Source: Halomonas sp. ALS9 (lineage in GTDB: Bacteria; Pseudomonadota; Gammaproteobacteria; Pseudomonadales; Halomonadaceae). From it: 64,000 nt of DNA. The translations under genes were made by a program, and so were the position numbers. The stretch spans positions 479,103 to 543,102 of the forward strand of contig NZ_LXRG01000054.1 of assembly GCF_001651035.1 (NCBI RefSeq), given 5' to 3'. Numbering within the stretch: position 1 is the stretch's first letter; each line of letters begins with the position of its first letter. The notes beneath the pieces are model-generated. The model saw nothing but the letters and a program-made list of their open reading frames with translations. It was not told where the DNA came from and did no database searches. Below are positions 45,191 to 54,017 of this stretch, one piece after another.

Positions 45191-45382
45191 CAGGGTCTCA
45201 GTGTTACGCGTTCTTCGCAGCGTATCAAGCGCTTACCCCCTTTCGCAAAACCCTGCGGCTGACACTTTTAATGCCGCCATAGTTCCACAGCAATTGATTT
45301 TTACCTGCTCGACAAGCGATAGTAGGCGCCACTTTTATCGCCCTTCACTTTTTTCAGCCATCGCGCAAGCACAGGTAGCAAG

Positions 45383-46459
45383 ATGTCAGAACAGCAGGTT
45401 AATAACCTTAACGTCCTCGCTCAAGACGTTCTCACCACGCCAGAAGCGCTCAAAAATGCCGTGCCGTTAACCGATGCAGCAGAGCGAACCGTCATTGAAG
45501 GTCGTCAAACCATTCAGAATATCCTGAGTGGCAACGACCCGCGACTCTTAGTCGTCGTTGGCCCGTGCTCAATCCACGATGTGGAAGCCGCGCTTGATTA
45601 CGCCCGTCGCCTGCGGGCGCTGGCCGACCAGGTCAGCGACAGCCTGTATATCGTGATGCGCGTCTATTTTGAAAAGCCGCGCACAACGGTGGGCTGGAAA
45701 GGCCTGATTAACGATCCGCACCTCAACGACTCTTTTGAGATCGATGAGGGTCTGCATATTGCCCGTAAACTGCTGGTCGATCTGGCCGAAATGGGCTTAC
45801 CGCTAGCGACCGAAGCACTGGATCCCATTTCGCCCCAGTACCTGCAGGACTGCATCAGTTGGTCGGCGATTGGCGCCCGCACCACTGAGTCGCAGACTCA
45901 CCGGGAAATGGCCTCCGGCCTTTCCAGCCCCGTCGGCTTTAAAAATGGCACCGACGGCAGCCTGGATGTGGCGATCAACGCACTCCAGTCCGTGGCTAGC
46001 CCGCATAACTTTCTGGGCATTAACCAGGCGGGCCAGGTAGCCATTATTCGCACTCGCGGCAATGCCTACGGCCACGTCGTTCTACGCGGTGGCAACGGTA
46101 AGCCCAACTACGACAGCGTAAGCGTTGCCCTGGCGGAGAAAGAGCTTGAGAAAGCCAAGCTATCACCCAACATCATGATCGACTGCTCCCACGCCAACTC
46201 CAATAAAGACGCGGCGTTACAGCCCCTGGTACTGGAGAACGTCACCAATCAGATTTTGGAGGGCAATACCTCCATTATCGGCCTGATGGTTGAATCCAAC
46301 ATTGGCTGGGGCAATCAGAAACTGACCGCAGACCTTAGCCAACTACAGTATGGCGTGTCGATTACTGATGCCTGCATCGACTGGGACACCACGGTGGAAG
46401 CCTTCAACCGTATGAACGACAAACTTGCCGCCACCCTGGCCAAGCGAATCGCTAAGTAA
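45383..46459 (+). CDS. aroG: 3-deoxy-7-phosphoheptulonate (DAHP) synthase, class I
   Basis: A 358-residue enzyme condensing PEP and erythrose 4-phosphate, the first step of the shikimate pathway. It shows VVVGPCSIHDVEAALDYARR, the PEP site VYFEKPRTTVGWKGLINDP, SSPVGFKNGTDGSLDVAINA, DCSHANSNKD, and GLMVESNIGWGNQ. This is the AroF/G/H type; which amino acid inhibits it cannot be decided by eye, so the symbol is nominal. No TrpR or TyrR box is visible upstream. A strong terminator follows. Confidence 0.92.
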   Translation: MSEQQVNNLNVLAQDVLTTPEALKNAVPLTDAAERTVIEGRQTIQNILSGNDPRLLVVVGPCSIHDVEAALDYARRLRALADQVSDSLYIVMRVYFEKPRTTVGWKGLINDPHLNDSFEIDEGLHIARKLLVDLAEMGLPLATEALDPISPQYLQDCISWSAIGARTTESQTHREMASGLSSPVGFKNGTDGSLDVAINALQSVASPHNFLGINQAGQVAIIRTRGNAYGHVVLRGGNGKPNYDSVSVALAEKELEKAKLSPNIMIDCSHANSNKDAALQPLVLENVTNQILEGNTSIIGLMVESNIGWGNQKLTADLSQLQYGVSITDACIDWDTTVEAFNRMNDKLAATLAKRIAK

Positions 46460-46487
46460 CACCGTTGCAGTTAGATTAAACTGCTAT

Positions 46488-46514
46488 AAACCCCCGCCGC
46501 GGCGGGGGTTTTTG
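46488..46514. terminator. bidirectional intrinsic terminator between aroG and dinG
   Basis: A GC-rich perfect stem (CCCCCGCCG with CGGCGGGGG) is followed by TTTTT on the plus strand and preceded by AAA on the other side. It lies between two convergent genes and should stop at least the aroG transcript. Confidence 0.9.
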
Positions 46515-46537
46515 GTTCCAGAACATTGAATAAACTG

Positions 46538-48667
46538 CTAGCGACTAATTTCGCGCCGAAATGGCGGCAGCGCATCCAACAGTGCTTGTCCGTAACGGCG
46601 GGTGATCACCCGTTTATCAAGTATTGTGATAGTCCCGCGGTCGCTCTCCTTACGAATCAAACGCCCGCAGGCCTGTACCAGCTTGATAGACGCATCAGGC
46701 ACGCTAATGCGCATAAACGCATTGCCGCCCTGGCTCTCTATCCACTCCGCTAACGTAGCGCCCACCGGGTCATCGGGCACTGCAAAGGGTAGCCGCGTAA
46801 TCACCACGTGCGTCAAATAGTCGCCGGGCAAATCGATCCCCTCGGCGAAGCTCGCCAAGCCAAAGATAATGCTCCCGTCGCCTTTATCCACCGCCGCCCG
46901 ATGGCGCTCAATCAGCTCACGCTTAGGCAGCGCATCCTGGGCCAGCACCCGCTCTTTAACATGGGCAGGCAGCGCTTTATCCACCGCCCGCAGCTGAGCA
47001 CGGGAAGAGAACAGCACCAGCGCTGCCTCCGTGTCGGCCAGTTGCGACACAAAGCTGACGATAGTGCTTTCGTGGGCGTCCCTATCGCTGGGGTCGGTGG
47101 CCTCTTGGGGGACACGCAGCACCGCATTGGCATAATCAAACGGACTGGGTAACGCTTGGTAGCGGTAGCGATTGGCCAAGCCAGCCCGCTCTTGAAGACG
47201 TTCAAAGCGCCCTAGCGCGGTCAACGTCGCCGAGGTAACCACCGCGCCGTGACAGCGCCCCCACAAGTGTTTGGCCAAGGTATGCGCCGCGGATACCGGA
47301 CTGGCTGAAAACTCAATCTCCGGCTCACCGGCTACGCGGCTTAACGTGATCCAGCGGGCACTGGGCGCTTCATTAGCTACGTCCTGCTCGCTAAACGCCT
47401 GCCACAAGGCATGCGCCTCTAACGCCCGCCCGTGCAGCAGCGCCACCAACGGCAGCCAGGTTTCTGCCTGCTCACGGTCTAGGCCGGTCTGCTTATCGGG
47501 ATCCAGGCTTTCACGCAGAATATCGCTGATACTCTCCAAGCAGCGCGCTAGCGAAGCAAACATCACCAATAGCTGCTGCGCCTGCTCACGCAAAGCATCG
47601 GGCACTTGGCCCTTCTCAAAGCGCGATTGATGGGTGGCCTCTTCATCAGCCAAACCGTTGGGCCGCCCCGCCAGCTGATGCCCCATGCTAAATACATCGC
47701 CCAGCGCAGGCTCCAGGTTGTGAATCAGCTCGGGTAAGCTGACCAACAGGCGCGCCACCGTGGGTTGAATAGCCAACGCTTGGTGAAGGTCAGTCAAACT
47801 GCTTCTCAGCGTTTTCAGCCAGCGCAAACAGCCGTGCACCGCAAAGCGGTGGGCAAAGTGGGAAAGCGCCTTCTCCGGCAAATGGTGACCTTCGTCAAAC
47901 ACGAAAATGCAGTCTGCGGGATCGGGCAGAATCGCGCCGCCACCCAGGGCCAAATCAGCCAGCACAAGATCGTGATTGGCGACGATAACGTCAGCATTTT
48001 CAAGCTCACGACGGGAACGAAAAAACGCGCAGGCACCAAAGTGCCCGCAGCGCCTACCCGTGCATTGGCGATGATCCACCGTTAGTCGCCGCCAGTGGGC
48101 GTCATCTATCGCCTCAGGCCAGTTGTCGCGATCACCCTCCCACTCTCCCTGGCCGTAAGCTTGGGCCATGTCGCTAGCAATGACATTGAAGTCGCTACTT
48201 TGGGTTTGCAGCGACTGCTCAAACAACGATAGCGTAGGGTTGGGCTCACTCCCCTCAAGCGCCTGATCTAAGCGCGCGACGCAGACATAACGCCCCCGCC
48301 CTTTGGCTAAGGCGTAGCGAAAGGCAAGGCCACTATGGCTGGCCAGCGAAGGTAGATCCTGGTTGAGCACCTGCTCTTGAAGCGCAACCGTCGCGGTCGA
48401 GATGATCAGCCGCTTGCCGCGCGCTTTGGCGATCGGCAAGGCGGCGAGCAGATAGGCCAGGGTTTTACCCGTACCAGTACCCGCCTCAAGCACACAGACA
48501 TGGGTATCACTCGTCCGCTTACCCTCGCCGTCGCTCTCAATATTACCTAGCGTGCGGGCAATTTCGGCAATCATCATGCGCTGGCCGTAGCGTGGGGTCA
48601 GCTTAAGGGTGTCCACCACGCGACGGTAAGCGTCTTGAATTTCGCTTTTGAGGGCTGTATCGAGCAT
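46538..48667 (-). CDS. dinG: ATP-dependent DNA helicase DinG
   Basis: A 709-residue superfamily 2 XPD-like 5'-3' helicase. Walker A is EAGTGTGKTLAYLLAALPIA and motif II is FVFDEGHHLPEKAL. The Fe-S cluster cysteines are in YVCVARLDQALEG and QCTGRRCGHFGACAF. The C-terminal helicase motif is IIFGLASFAEGIDLPGDYL, and QACGRLIRKESDRG is motif VI. Length matches E. coli DinG (716), which removes R-loops and D-loops and is SOS-induced; no LexA box was sought successfully here. It lies 5 bp downstream of rhlB. Confidence 0.92.
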   Translation of the reverse strand: MLDTALKSEIQDAYRRVVDTLKLTPRYGQRMMIAEIARTLGNIESDGEGKRTSDTHVCVLEAGTGTGKTLAYLLAALPIAKARGKRLIISTATVALQEQVLNQDLPSLASHSGLAFRYALAKGRGRYVCVARLDQALEGSEPNPTLSLFEQSLQTQSSDFNVIASDMAQAYGQGEWEGDRDNWPEAIDDAHWRRLTVDHRQCTGRRCGHFGACAFFRSRRELENADVIVANHDLVLADLALGGGAILPDPADCIFVFDEGHHLPEKALSHFAHRFAVHGCLRWLKTLRSSLTDLHQALAIQPTVARLLVSLPELIHNLEPALGDVFSMGHQLAGRPNGLADEEATHQSRFEKGQVPDALREQAQQLLVMFASLARCLESISDILRESLDPDKQTGLDREQAETWLPLVALLHGRALEAHALWQAFSEQDVANEAPSARWITLSRVAGEPEIEFSASPVSAAHTLAKHLWGRCHGAVVTSATLTALGRFERLQERAGLANRYRYQALPSPFDYANAVLRVPQEATDPSDRDAHESTIVSFVSQLADTEAALVLFSSRAQLRAVDKALPAHVKERVLAQDALPKRELIERHRAAVDKGDGSIIFGLASFAEGIDLPGDYLTHVVITRLPFAVPDDPVGATLAEWIESQGGNAFMRISVPDASIKLVQACGRLIRKESDRGTITILDKRVITRRYGQALLDALPPFRREISR

Positions 48668-48672
48668 GCGAC

Positions 48673-49947
48673 TTAGAGCATACCTTCCGGCGGATGCACG
48701 CAGGGCAGCTTGTCGTTGATATAGCGTTCGATTTCCGGCAGCGAGAAGGCATCCTCTTCACCGACGAAGCTAATCGAGACACCCTTGGCGCCAGCACGGC
48801 CGGTACGACCAATACGGTGTACGTAATCTTCCGGGTCTTCGGGCAGGGTGTAATTGATCACGTGACTGACGTCTTCAATATGAATCCCACGACCTGCTAC
48901 ATCAGTTGCGACCAGCACCTGAATCTCGCCTTCACGGAAGCTTTCCAGAGTTTTAATGCGCTGATTCTGGGGCACATCACCCGACAGCATTGCGGCACTG
49001 ACACCGGCTTTTTTGAGCAGATCATCCAGCTTACGCACCAAATCACGGCGGTTGCCGAACACCATCACACGCTCAAAGCTCTCTTGCTTCAGTAGATTAA
49101 CCAGCAAGCGCTGCTTATCGTCATCAGACACCATATAAACCCGCTGATCGATATCCGCCTGGTTCTCAACGGTGACTTCGATCTCGACGTGGGCTGGGTC
49201 TAACGTCCACTGACTGGCCAGGTTCAAGATGTCGTCGGTAAAGGTGGCCGAGAAGAGGAAGGTCTGGCGCTCCTCTTTTTTCGGCGTGTAGCGAATAATT
49301 CGCTTCACGTCGGGAATAAAGCCCATCGACAACATACGGTCGGCTTCATCCAGCACCAATACTTCGACTTCATTGAGGTCGATATCGCGTTTCTGGTGGA
49401 AATCCAACAGGCGCCCTGGCGTTGCCACCAGAATATCGATCTTGCTGCCCAGGCTTTCACGCTGCTTCTGGTAGTCCATACCGCCGACCACACTGGCAAC
49501 ATTAAGCTGGGTAAAACGTGCTAACGCTTTAGCATCTTTTTCAATCTGCAGTGCCAGCTCGCGGGTGGGCGCAATAATCAAGGCACGCGGTGCCCCCGGC
49601 TTTTGACCATTGGGCGTTGGCTCTTCCAGGAAGTAGGCCATCACAGAGATCAAAAAAGCCGCGGTTTTACCGGTTCCCGTTTGCGCTTTACCGACAATGT
49701 CGCCACCTAATAGCGTTTGGCGCAGGGCCTCGGCTTGAATAGGCGTGCAGTACTCAAACCCTTGGGCATGAATAGCGCGCATTATGGGCAGCGGCAGATC
49801 AAAGTCATGAAAGCGCCACTTGCCGGCCACGGCGGGCACCTGAAACTGACGAAGATCCCAACTCGACTGACGACGACGCGGTTTACGACGGCGACGCTTT
49901 GGCTTGCGGTTCTGGGCCGGTGCTGTGGTCTGTTCCGACTCGCTCAT
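48673..49947 (-). CDS. rhlB: ATP-dependent DEAD-box RNA helicase RhlB
   Basis: A 424-residue RNA helicase of the degradosome type. After an Arg/Lys-rich N-terminus it shows the Q motif ([20 protein letters not shown]), [62 protein letters not shown] and [10 protein letters not shown]. Length and core match RhlB of E. coli. It forms a two-gene unit with dinG, so R-loop handling and RNA unwinding are co-expressed. Confidence 0.9.
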   Translation of the reverse strand: MSESEQTTAPAQNRKPKRRRRKPRRRQSSWDLRQFQVPAVAGKWRFHDFDLPLPIMRAIHAQGFEYCTPIQAEALRQTLLGGDIVGKAQTGTGKTAAFLISVMAYFLEEPTPNGQKPGAPRALIIAPTRELALQIEKDAKALARFTQLNVASVVGGMDYQKQRESLGSKIDILVATPGRLLDFHQKRDIDLNEVEVLVLDEADRMLSMGFIPDVKRIIRYTPKKEERQTFLFSATFTDDILNLASQWTLDPAHVEIEVTVENQADIDQRVYMVSDDDKQRLLVNLLKQESFERVMVFGNRRDLVRKLDDLLKKAGVSAAMLSGDVPQNQRIKTLESFREGEIQVLVATDVAGRGIHIEDVSHVINYTLPEDPEDYVHRIGRTGRAGAKGVSISFVGEEDAFSLPEIERYINDKLPCVHPPEGML

Positions 49948-50092
49948 AGGCTGTCTATCTATCCATTGCTGTTGAGGTTAGGCATATTGACGTGCGCATT
50001 GTACCAGGGCTTGGCGATAAGAGCGCGTCCTGCTGTCGAAGGAGTCCCAAGGCCTGTTAGAATAGCCGTCAAATCGACGTAAGGAGCGCGAC

Positions 50093-50350
50093 ATGACGCG
50101 TAAGAAAAAAACTCGTTCACTGGCCGATAAGGTGACAATTCGTACCGGCCGACGCAAAGATTATAAAAAATGGCGCCACGACAACCCTGATCAAGTCGCC
50201 CCTTCGCGCCGTTTTGTGGCGAAAAAGCAGCAGCAGCGCAAGCTACAGGCAGTAAGAAAACTCGCCCGCCAGCAGAACGGGCAGGATATTGCCATTCACC
50301 CTGACAAAACTGACAGCGGCGCGAACAAACCGCAGGGGGATAACTCGTAA
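50093..50350 (+). CDS. small basic protein of unknown function
   Basis: An 85-residue, strongly positive protein rich in Lys, Arg and Gln (for example [20 protein letters not shown] and [20 protein letters not shown]) with a polar tail. There is no transmembrane segment and no motif I can name; the composition suggests nucleic-acid or ribosome binding. A good RBS (TAAGGAG) precedes it. Its TAA overlaps the xthA ATG by one base, so it is translationally coupled to exonuclease III. It is divergent from rhlB. Confidence 0.75.
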   Translation: MTRKKKTRSLADKVTIRTGRRKDYKKWRHDNPDQVAPSRRFVAKKQQQRKLQAVRKLARQQNGQDIAIHPDKTDSGANKPQGDNS

Positions 50351-51177
50351 TGCGTTTGGTTTCGTTCAACATTAACGGCATCCGTGCCCGCCTTCATCAG
50401 TTACAGGCGTTGATTGACACTCAGCAGCCTGACGTCATTGGCCTGCAGGAAACCAAAGTACAAGACAGCGAGTTCCCTATCGCAGACGTGGAAGCCATGG
50501 GTTACCACGTTTTTTATCACGGCCAGAAAGGCCACTACGGCGTTGCCCTGATGTGCCGTCAGGCACCCCAAGAGGTGTTTTACGGCTTCCCCGATGATGA
50601 GGAAGACGCCCAGCGCCGTATGATTGGCGTCCGCCTGCTGGGCGAAGACGGCGAACCGGTGACAATGTGGAATGGCTATTTCCCTCAGGGCGAAAACGTT
50701 ACTCATCCGACCAAGTTTCCCCATAAAGAGCGTTTTTATGGCCAGTTAGCGCGACTGCTTAACGAACAGCATCGCCCTGACGAGCGGTTAGCCATTATGG
50801 GCGACTTTAACATCTCGCCGGAAGATCAGGACATCGGCATCGGTGAGGCCAACCGCAAGCGCTGGCTGCGCGAAGGCAAAACCAGTTTTCAGCCCGTTGA
50901 GCGCGAATGGCTTGAAGGCATTAAAGCGTGGGGGCTTAGCGATAGCTATCGGCTCTGCTATCCGCACAGCGATGACCGCTTTAGTTGGTTCGATTACCGC
51001 TCCAAAGGGTTTAACCAAGAGCCCAAGCGCGGCCTGCGTATCGACTATATTCTGGTCACTTCCGCATTGGGCGAACACGTTACCGCCGCGGGCATTGATT
51101 ACGACCTGCGCAGCATGGAGCGGCCATCTGATCACGCGCCTACTTGGAGCGACTTCGCTGTAACGCTCAAGTCATAG
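50350..51177 (+). CDS. xthA: exodeoxyribonuclease III
   Basis: A 275-residue AP endonuclease and 3'-5' exonuclease of base-excision repair. It has the EEP-family residues in [44 protein letters not shown], the DxR element before [19 protein letters not shown], and the terminal catalytic [11 protein letters not shown]. Length matches E. coli XthA. It is coupled to the small basic protein upstream; its stop lies in a 14-bp array. Confidence 0.95.
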   Translation: MRLVSFNINGIRARLHQLQALIDTQQPDVIGLQETKVQDSEFPIADVEAMGYHVFYHGQKGHYGVALMCRQAPQEVFYGFPDDEEDAQRRMIGVRLLGEDGEPVTMWNGYFPQGENVTHPTKFPHKERFYGQLARLLNEQHRPDERLAIMGDFNISPEDQDIGIGEANRKRWLREGKTSFQPVEREWLEGIKAWGLSDSYRLCYPHSDDRFSWFDYRSKGFNQEPKRGLRIDYILVTSALGEHVTAAGIDYDLRSMERPSDHAPTWSDFAVTLKS

Positions 51178-51240
51178 CCCTTGAGACATCGCCCTTAAGC
51201 CATGACCCTTGAGACATCACCCTTAAGAAATAGCCCTTTC
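51173..51240. repeat. 14-bp tandem array after xthA
   Basis: Units of exactly 14 bp begin at 51173, 51187, 51201 and 51215 (CATAGCCCTTGAGA, CATCGCCCTTAAGC, CATGACCCTTGAGA, CATCACCCTTAAGA), with a partial fifth ending at 51240. The first unit contains the xthA TAG, and the last base abuts the stop of the convergent TPR gene, so the array is the whole spacer. Confidence 0.93.
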
Positions 51241-52305
51241 TTAGTTAAAACTGGCCAGCCACTGCTGCGCCTCATCGTCACCTAGCGACGAGGCGCGGGC
51301 AAAGGCTTGCTTTGCTTGCCCATCCTCACCCCAGGCGTAAGCGAGCTGACCATAAGCTCGCCAATCGGCGGCTGCTTGGGTATGCAGCGCTATGGCTTGC
51401 CAAGCATTCAAAGCCTTCCCAACGTCTTTAGCCTGCCGCCAGGCACTGGCAAGCAAACGTAGGTTAGACTCATCGCGAACAATATCGCCCTTGTTTAACG
51501 CCTGCTCTAAATGTTCGGCGGCACGGGCGGGAGTACCGCCAGCGAGATGGAGTTGAACCAACAGCCAAAAATCCTCCTGCTCGGTTAACTTGCCTAATTG
51601 CCATGCCGTCTCCCACAGGCCAGCGGCTACTCCCGGCTGACCTGCTTGTTGGGCAAGCCCGGCAGCTTGGCGCCAATCGGCAGCGTCACTTTGCGCGGCC
51701 AGGCCATCCAGCAGCCAGCCTAATGCCTGATCGCTTTGCCCTGCATTGCGATACACAGCAAGCGCCAGGGCCTGCTGAACTTCGTTTAATTCTGGCGTCT
51801 CATTAATCGCCTGCTCTAACCAGTTGGCGGCATCTTCCCAACGCTCCTGCTGCGCCAGCAGGCGGATTAACTGCCACGTAGTATCAATATCTTGCTGATT
51901 GGCTAACCACTCGCTGAGCAGCTCAATGGCATGATCACGCTGACCTGCAGCACGACGCAGTGAAGCCTCCTCACGCAGCCAGCGAGCTGCCTGGGCACCA
52001 TCAACACCATTTAAGCCACGGGCAATCGCCAGCCGATCCGCTGCCTCAGCGTGCTGATCCTGGCGCGTCAAGGCACCTGCCGCCAATTGTTGGTAGAGCG
52101 CGCTAGCCCATTGATCCGCTTGGTTCCCCGGCGCTAACCGCTCGGCTTGTGCAGTTGCTCGCTCGACGACACTGGACAACTCCCCATCTTGGAGCTGCGC
52201 CTGAAGGGCGTTGAGATCGGCAATGACATCGCCTTGCAAGGCAGGGCCAGCAAGGGCAGCGGTCGACCAAACACTCAACAATAGAACACTTAAAAGATGC
52301 TTCAT
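51241..52305 (-). CDS. periplasmic TPR-repeat protein of a TonB system
   Basis: A 354-residue exported protein: signal peptide KHLLSVLLLSVWSTAALAG, then a solenoid of helical repeats with TPR character (for example WEDAANWLEQAINETPE and AGQPGVAAGLWETAWQLG) to the C-terminus. In vibrio-type TonB2 clusters a TPR protein is the last gene after tonB, and it sits 4 bp downstream of tonB here. The role is probably scaffolding or stabilising the TonB complex in the periplasm; this is inferred from context. Confidence 0.82.
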   Translation of the reverse strand: MKHLLSVLLLSVWSTAALAGPALQGDVIADLNALQAQLQDGELSSVVERATAQAERLAPGNQADQWASALYQQLAAGALTRQDQHAEAADRLAIARGLNGVDGAQAARWLREEASLRRAAGQRDHAIELLSEWLANQQDIDTTWQLIRLLAQQERWEDAANWLEQAINETPELNEVQQALALAVYRNAGQSDQALGWLLDGLAAQSDAADWRQAAGLAQQAGQPGVAAGLWETAWQLGKLTEQEDFWLLVQLHLAGGTPARAAEHLEQALNKGDIVRDESNLRLLASAWRQAKDVGKALNAWQAIALHTQAAADWRAYGQLAYAWGEDGQAKQAFARASSLGDDEAQQWLASFN

Positions 52306-52309
52306 AACG

Positions 52310-53077
52310 CTACCTCAACTGAAACTCCATTCGCTGGGAGGCATTGCGCAACTGATCGCTGGGCTCAAACTGCCATTTAACAAGTGATTCCCGAGCAGCA
52401 TCTTCAAATACTCGACGCGGCTGCGCATTAGTGATGCGAATAGAGGAAGCATCCACACTGCCGTCGCGACGAATAATAAACGTAACCTCTACAAACCCCT
52501 CTATACCACGGCGCTGGGCTCGGGGCGGGTAAATGGGCTTAGTCTGGTTAGTTGGCGTGATTCGACCAACATTAACTGGCTCATTCGAAGGTGCTGGTTC
52601 AGCTTGCGGCGCAACTTCACGCTCAGCGGGCTCGCTAGACTCAGCAGCGGTAGCGACGGGCGCTGGCTCAGCGGGCGCTTCCTGGGGCGGCGCTTCAGGC
52701 GCAGGTTCAGGGGTGGGCTCTGGCCGGGGCTCCGGCATCACTTCCGTCAGTTCGGGGAGCTCACTATCCATTTCAACCGGCTCAACGGGCTCATCCGGCA
52801 GCTCCACTTCCGGCAAGCTAATAGTGCTCTCAGCGACTGGCGGCGGTTCGGGGGCTGGCATGGGCGGCGGCGCTTGCTGGGGCGCCGCTTCAACAGGCTG
52901 CGGTGTGGGCGCCTCCTGTTCCGGCGCGACCTCCGGCATTTCAACCATCGTCATCGCCATACTCATAGTGAGCTTTTCGGGTTCCCGCTCAGGCGGTGCC
53001 ACCAGCTGGGCCAACAGCCAGAACAAGCCCACCGCCAGCACAACGCCGCCTAGTATCGATAGCAGGTGGCGTATCAT
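52310..53077 (-). CDS. tonB: TonB family energy transducer
   Basis: A 255-residue protein. It has an N-terminal anchor (LLSILGGVVLAVGLFWLLAQ), a long Pro/Glu/Ala-rich periplasmic spacer (about 45-165), and the TonB C-terminal domain (YPPRAQRRGIEGFVEVTFII, RDGSVDASSIRI, FEDAARESLVKWQFEP). It carries proton-motive energy from ExbB/ExbD to outer-membrane receptors. It overlaps exbD by ATGA. No receptor gene is adjacent, so its partners are elsewhere. Confidence 0.92.
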   Translation of the reverse strand: MIRHLLSILGGVVLAVGLFWLLAQLVAPPEREPEKLTMSMAMTMVEMPEVAPEQEAPTPQPVEAAPQQAPPPMPAPEPPPVAESTISLPEVELPDEPVEPVEMDSELPELTEVMPEPRPEPTPEPAPEAPPQEAPAEPAPVATAAESSEPAEREVAPQAEPAPSNEPVNVGRITPTNQTKPIYPPRAQRRGIEGFVEVTFIIRRDGSVDASSIRITNAQPRRVFEDAARESLVKWQFEPSDQLRNASQRMEFQLR

Positions 53078-53481
53078 GACCCACTCCGGCTCGCTGCAAC
53101 TGCCACTTGGTCAACCCCCGCTTCGCGCAGGCGATCCATCACCTCGATCAGCAGCCCAGTCGTGGATTCGCGATCCGCCTGAATAACCACCGAGCCATCA
53201 TCACTCAGCATATCGGCTACCTGCTGGCCAACCCGGTGGGCATCCACAGGACTGCCATCGACCCACACCGCACCCTCGGGGGAAATCGCCACAAGCACTT
53301 GGGCATCCGGGCGCGGGGTGGCGGCGCTGGATTCAGGTCGCTCAATTTCGACACCGCTCTCTTTGACAAAGCTGGTCGTCACAATAAAGAAAATCAGCAT
53401 GATAAAGACCACGTCGAGCATGGGGGTAAGATTCACCTCATTGCTCTCAGCAGCCGCATCTATGGAACGACGTCTACGCAT
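53074..53481 (-). CDS. exbD: biopolymer transporter ExbD
   Basis: A 135-residue protein from the ATG at 53481, chosen because GGAGGAG lies just before it and residues of the longer ORF do not fit. A single transmembrane helix carries the proton-binding aspartate (VNLTPMLDVVFIMLIFFIVT), followed by a small periplasmic domain with SVVIQADRESTTGLLIEVMD. It overlaps the exbB gene upstream by 8 bp and tonB downstream by 4 bp. Confidence 0.93.
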   Translation of the reverse strand: MRRRRSIDAAAESNEVNLTPMLDVVFIMLIFFIVTTSFVKESGVEIERPESSAATPRPDAQVLVAISPEGAVWVDGSPVDAHRVGQQVADMLSDDGSVVIQADRESTTGLLIEVMDRLREAGVDQVAVAASRSGS

Positions 53482-54016
53482 CACTCTCCTCCAGTGCCCG
53501 CGCCAAGCGATCATGCAGCCGCTGGTCTTCACGACGAATGACATGCTCTAAACGACTAATAAATAACAGCCCTACCACGGCGATGGCCATGCCGGTTAAG
53601 GTCGGCAGCGTCGCCCGGGCGACGCCATCCGCCATAGCGCGGGCCTGATGAGTCTCACTCAACGAAAGGCTATCGAACACGCTAATCATACCCGTCACCG
53701 TACCTAACAGCCCCAGCAAAGGGCATAACGCGACCAACAGTTTTAACCATGGCAAGGGTTTGCGCAGCCTGGCGACCAGCGCCTCTGCCCATACCTGACG
53801 CAGCGTGCGGGCACTCCAACTGGTGTGGTCGCTGCGCGCCGCCCAACGCCGCAGCAATTGGCGCCGCGCTATACGCCAGGTAATCCGGTAGTACCACCAG
53901 CGCTCCATGGCCATGGCAAACACCAGCACAGCCACGACGGCCAAAACGACCAATACCGCACCACCCGCCTCCACTAAACGCTCAACGGGTTCGAGCCAGA
54001 GAGGAAGTGCAGACAT
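53474..54016 (-). CDS. exbB: MotA/TolQ/ExbB proton channel protein (ExbB2)
   Basis: A 180-residue protein with three transmembrane helices. The family signature LVALCPLLGLLGTVTGMISV (about residue 92) and the third helix with RATLPTLTGMAIAVVGLLF are clear. It starts just after the larger TtpC-like protein and overlaps exbD. In TtpC-type systems both ExbB-like proteins are needed; this is the short, classical one. Confidence 0.92.
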   Translation of the reverse strand: MSALPLWLEPVERLVEAGGAVLVVLAVVAVLVFAMAMERWWYYRITWRIARRQLLRRWAARSDHTSWSARTLRQVWAEALVARLRKPLPWLKLLVALCPLLGLLGTVTGMISVFDSLSLSETHQARAMADGVARATLPTLTGMAIAVVGLLFISRLEHVIRREDQRLHDRLARALEESDA

Positions 54017-54017
54017 G

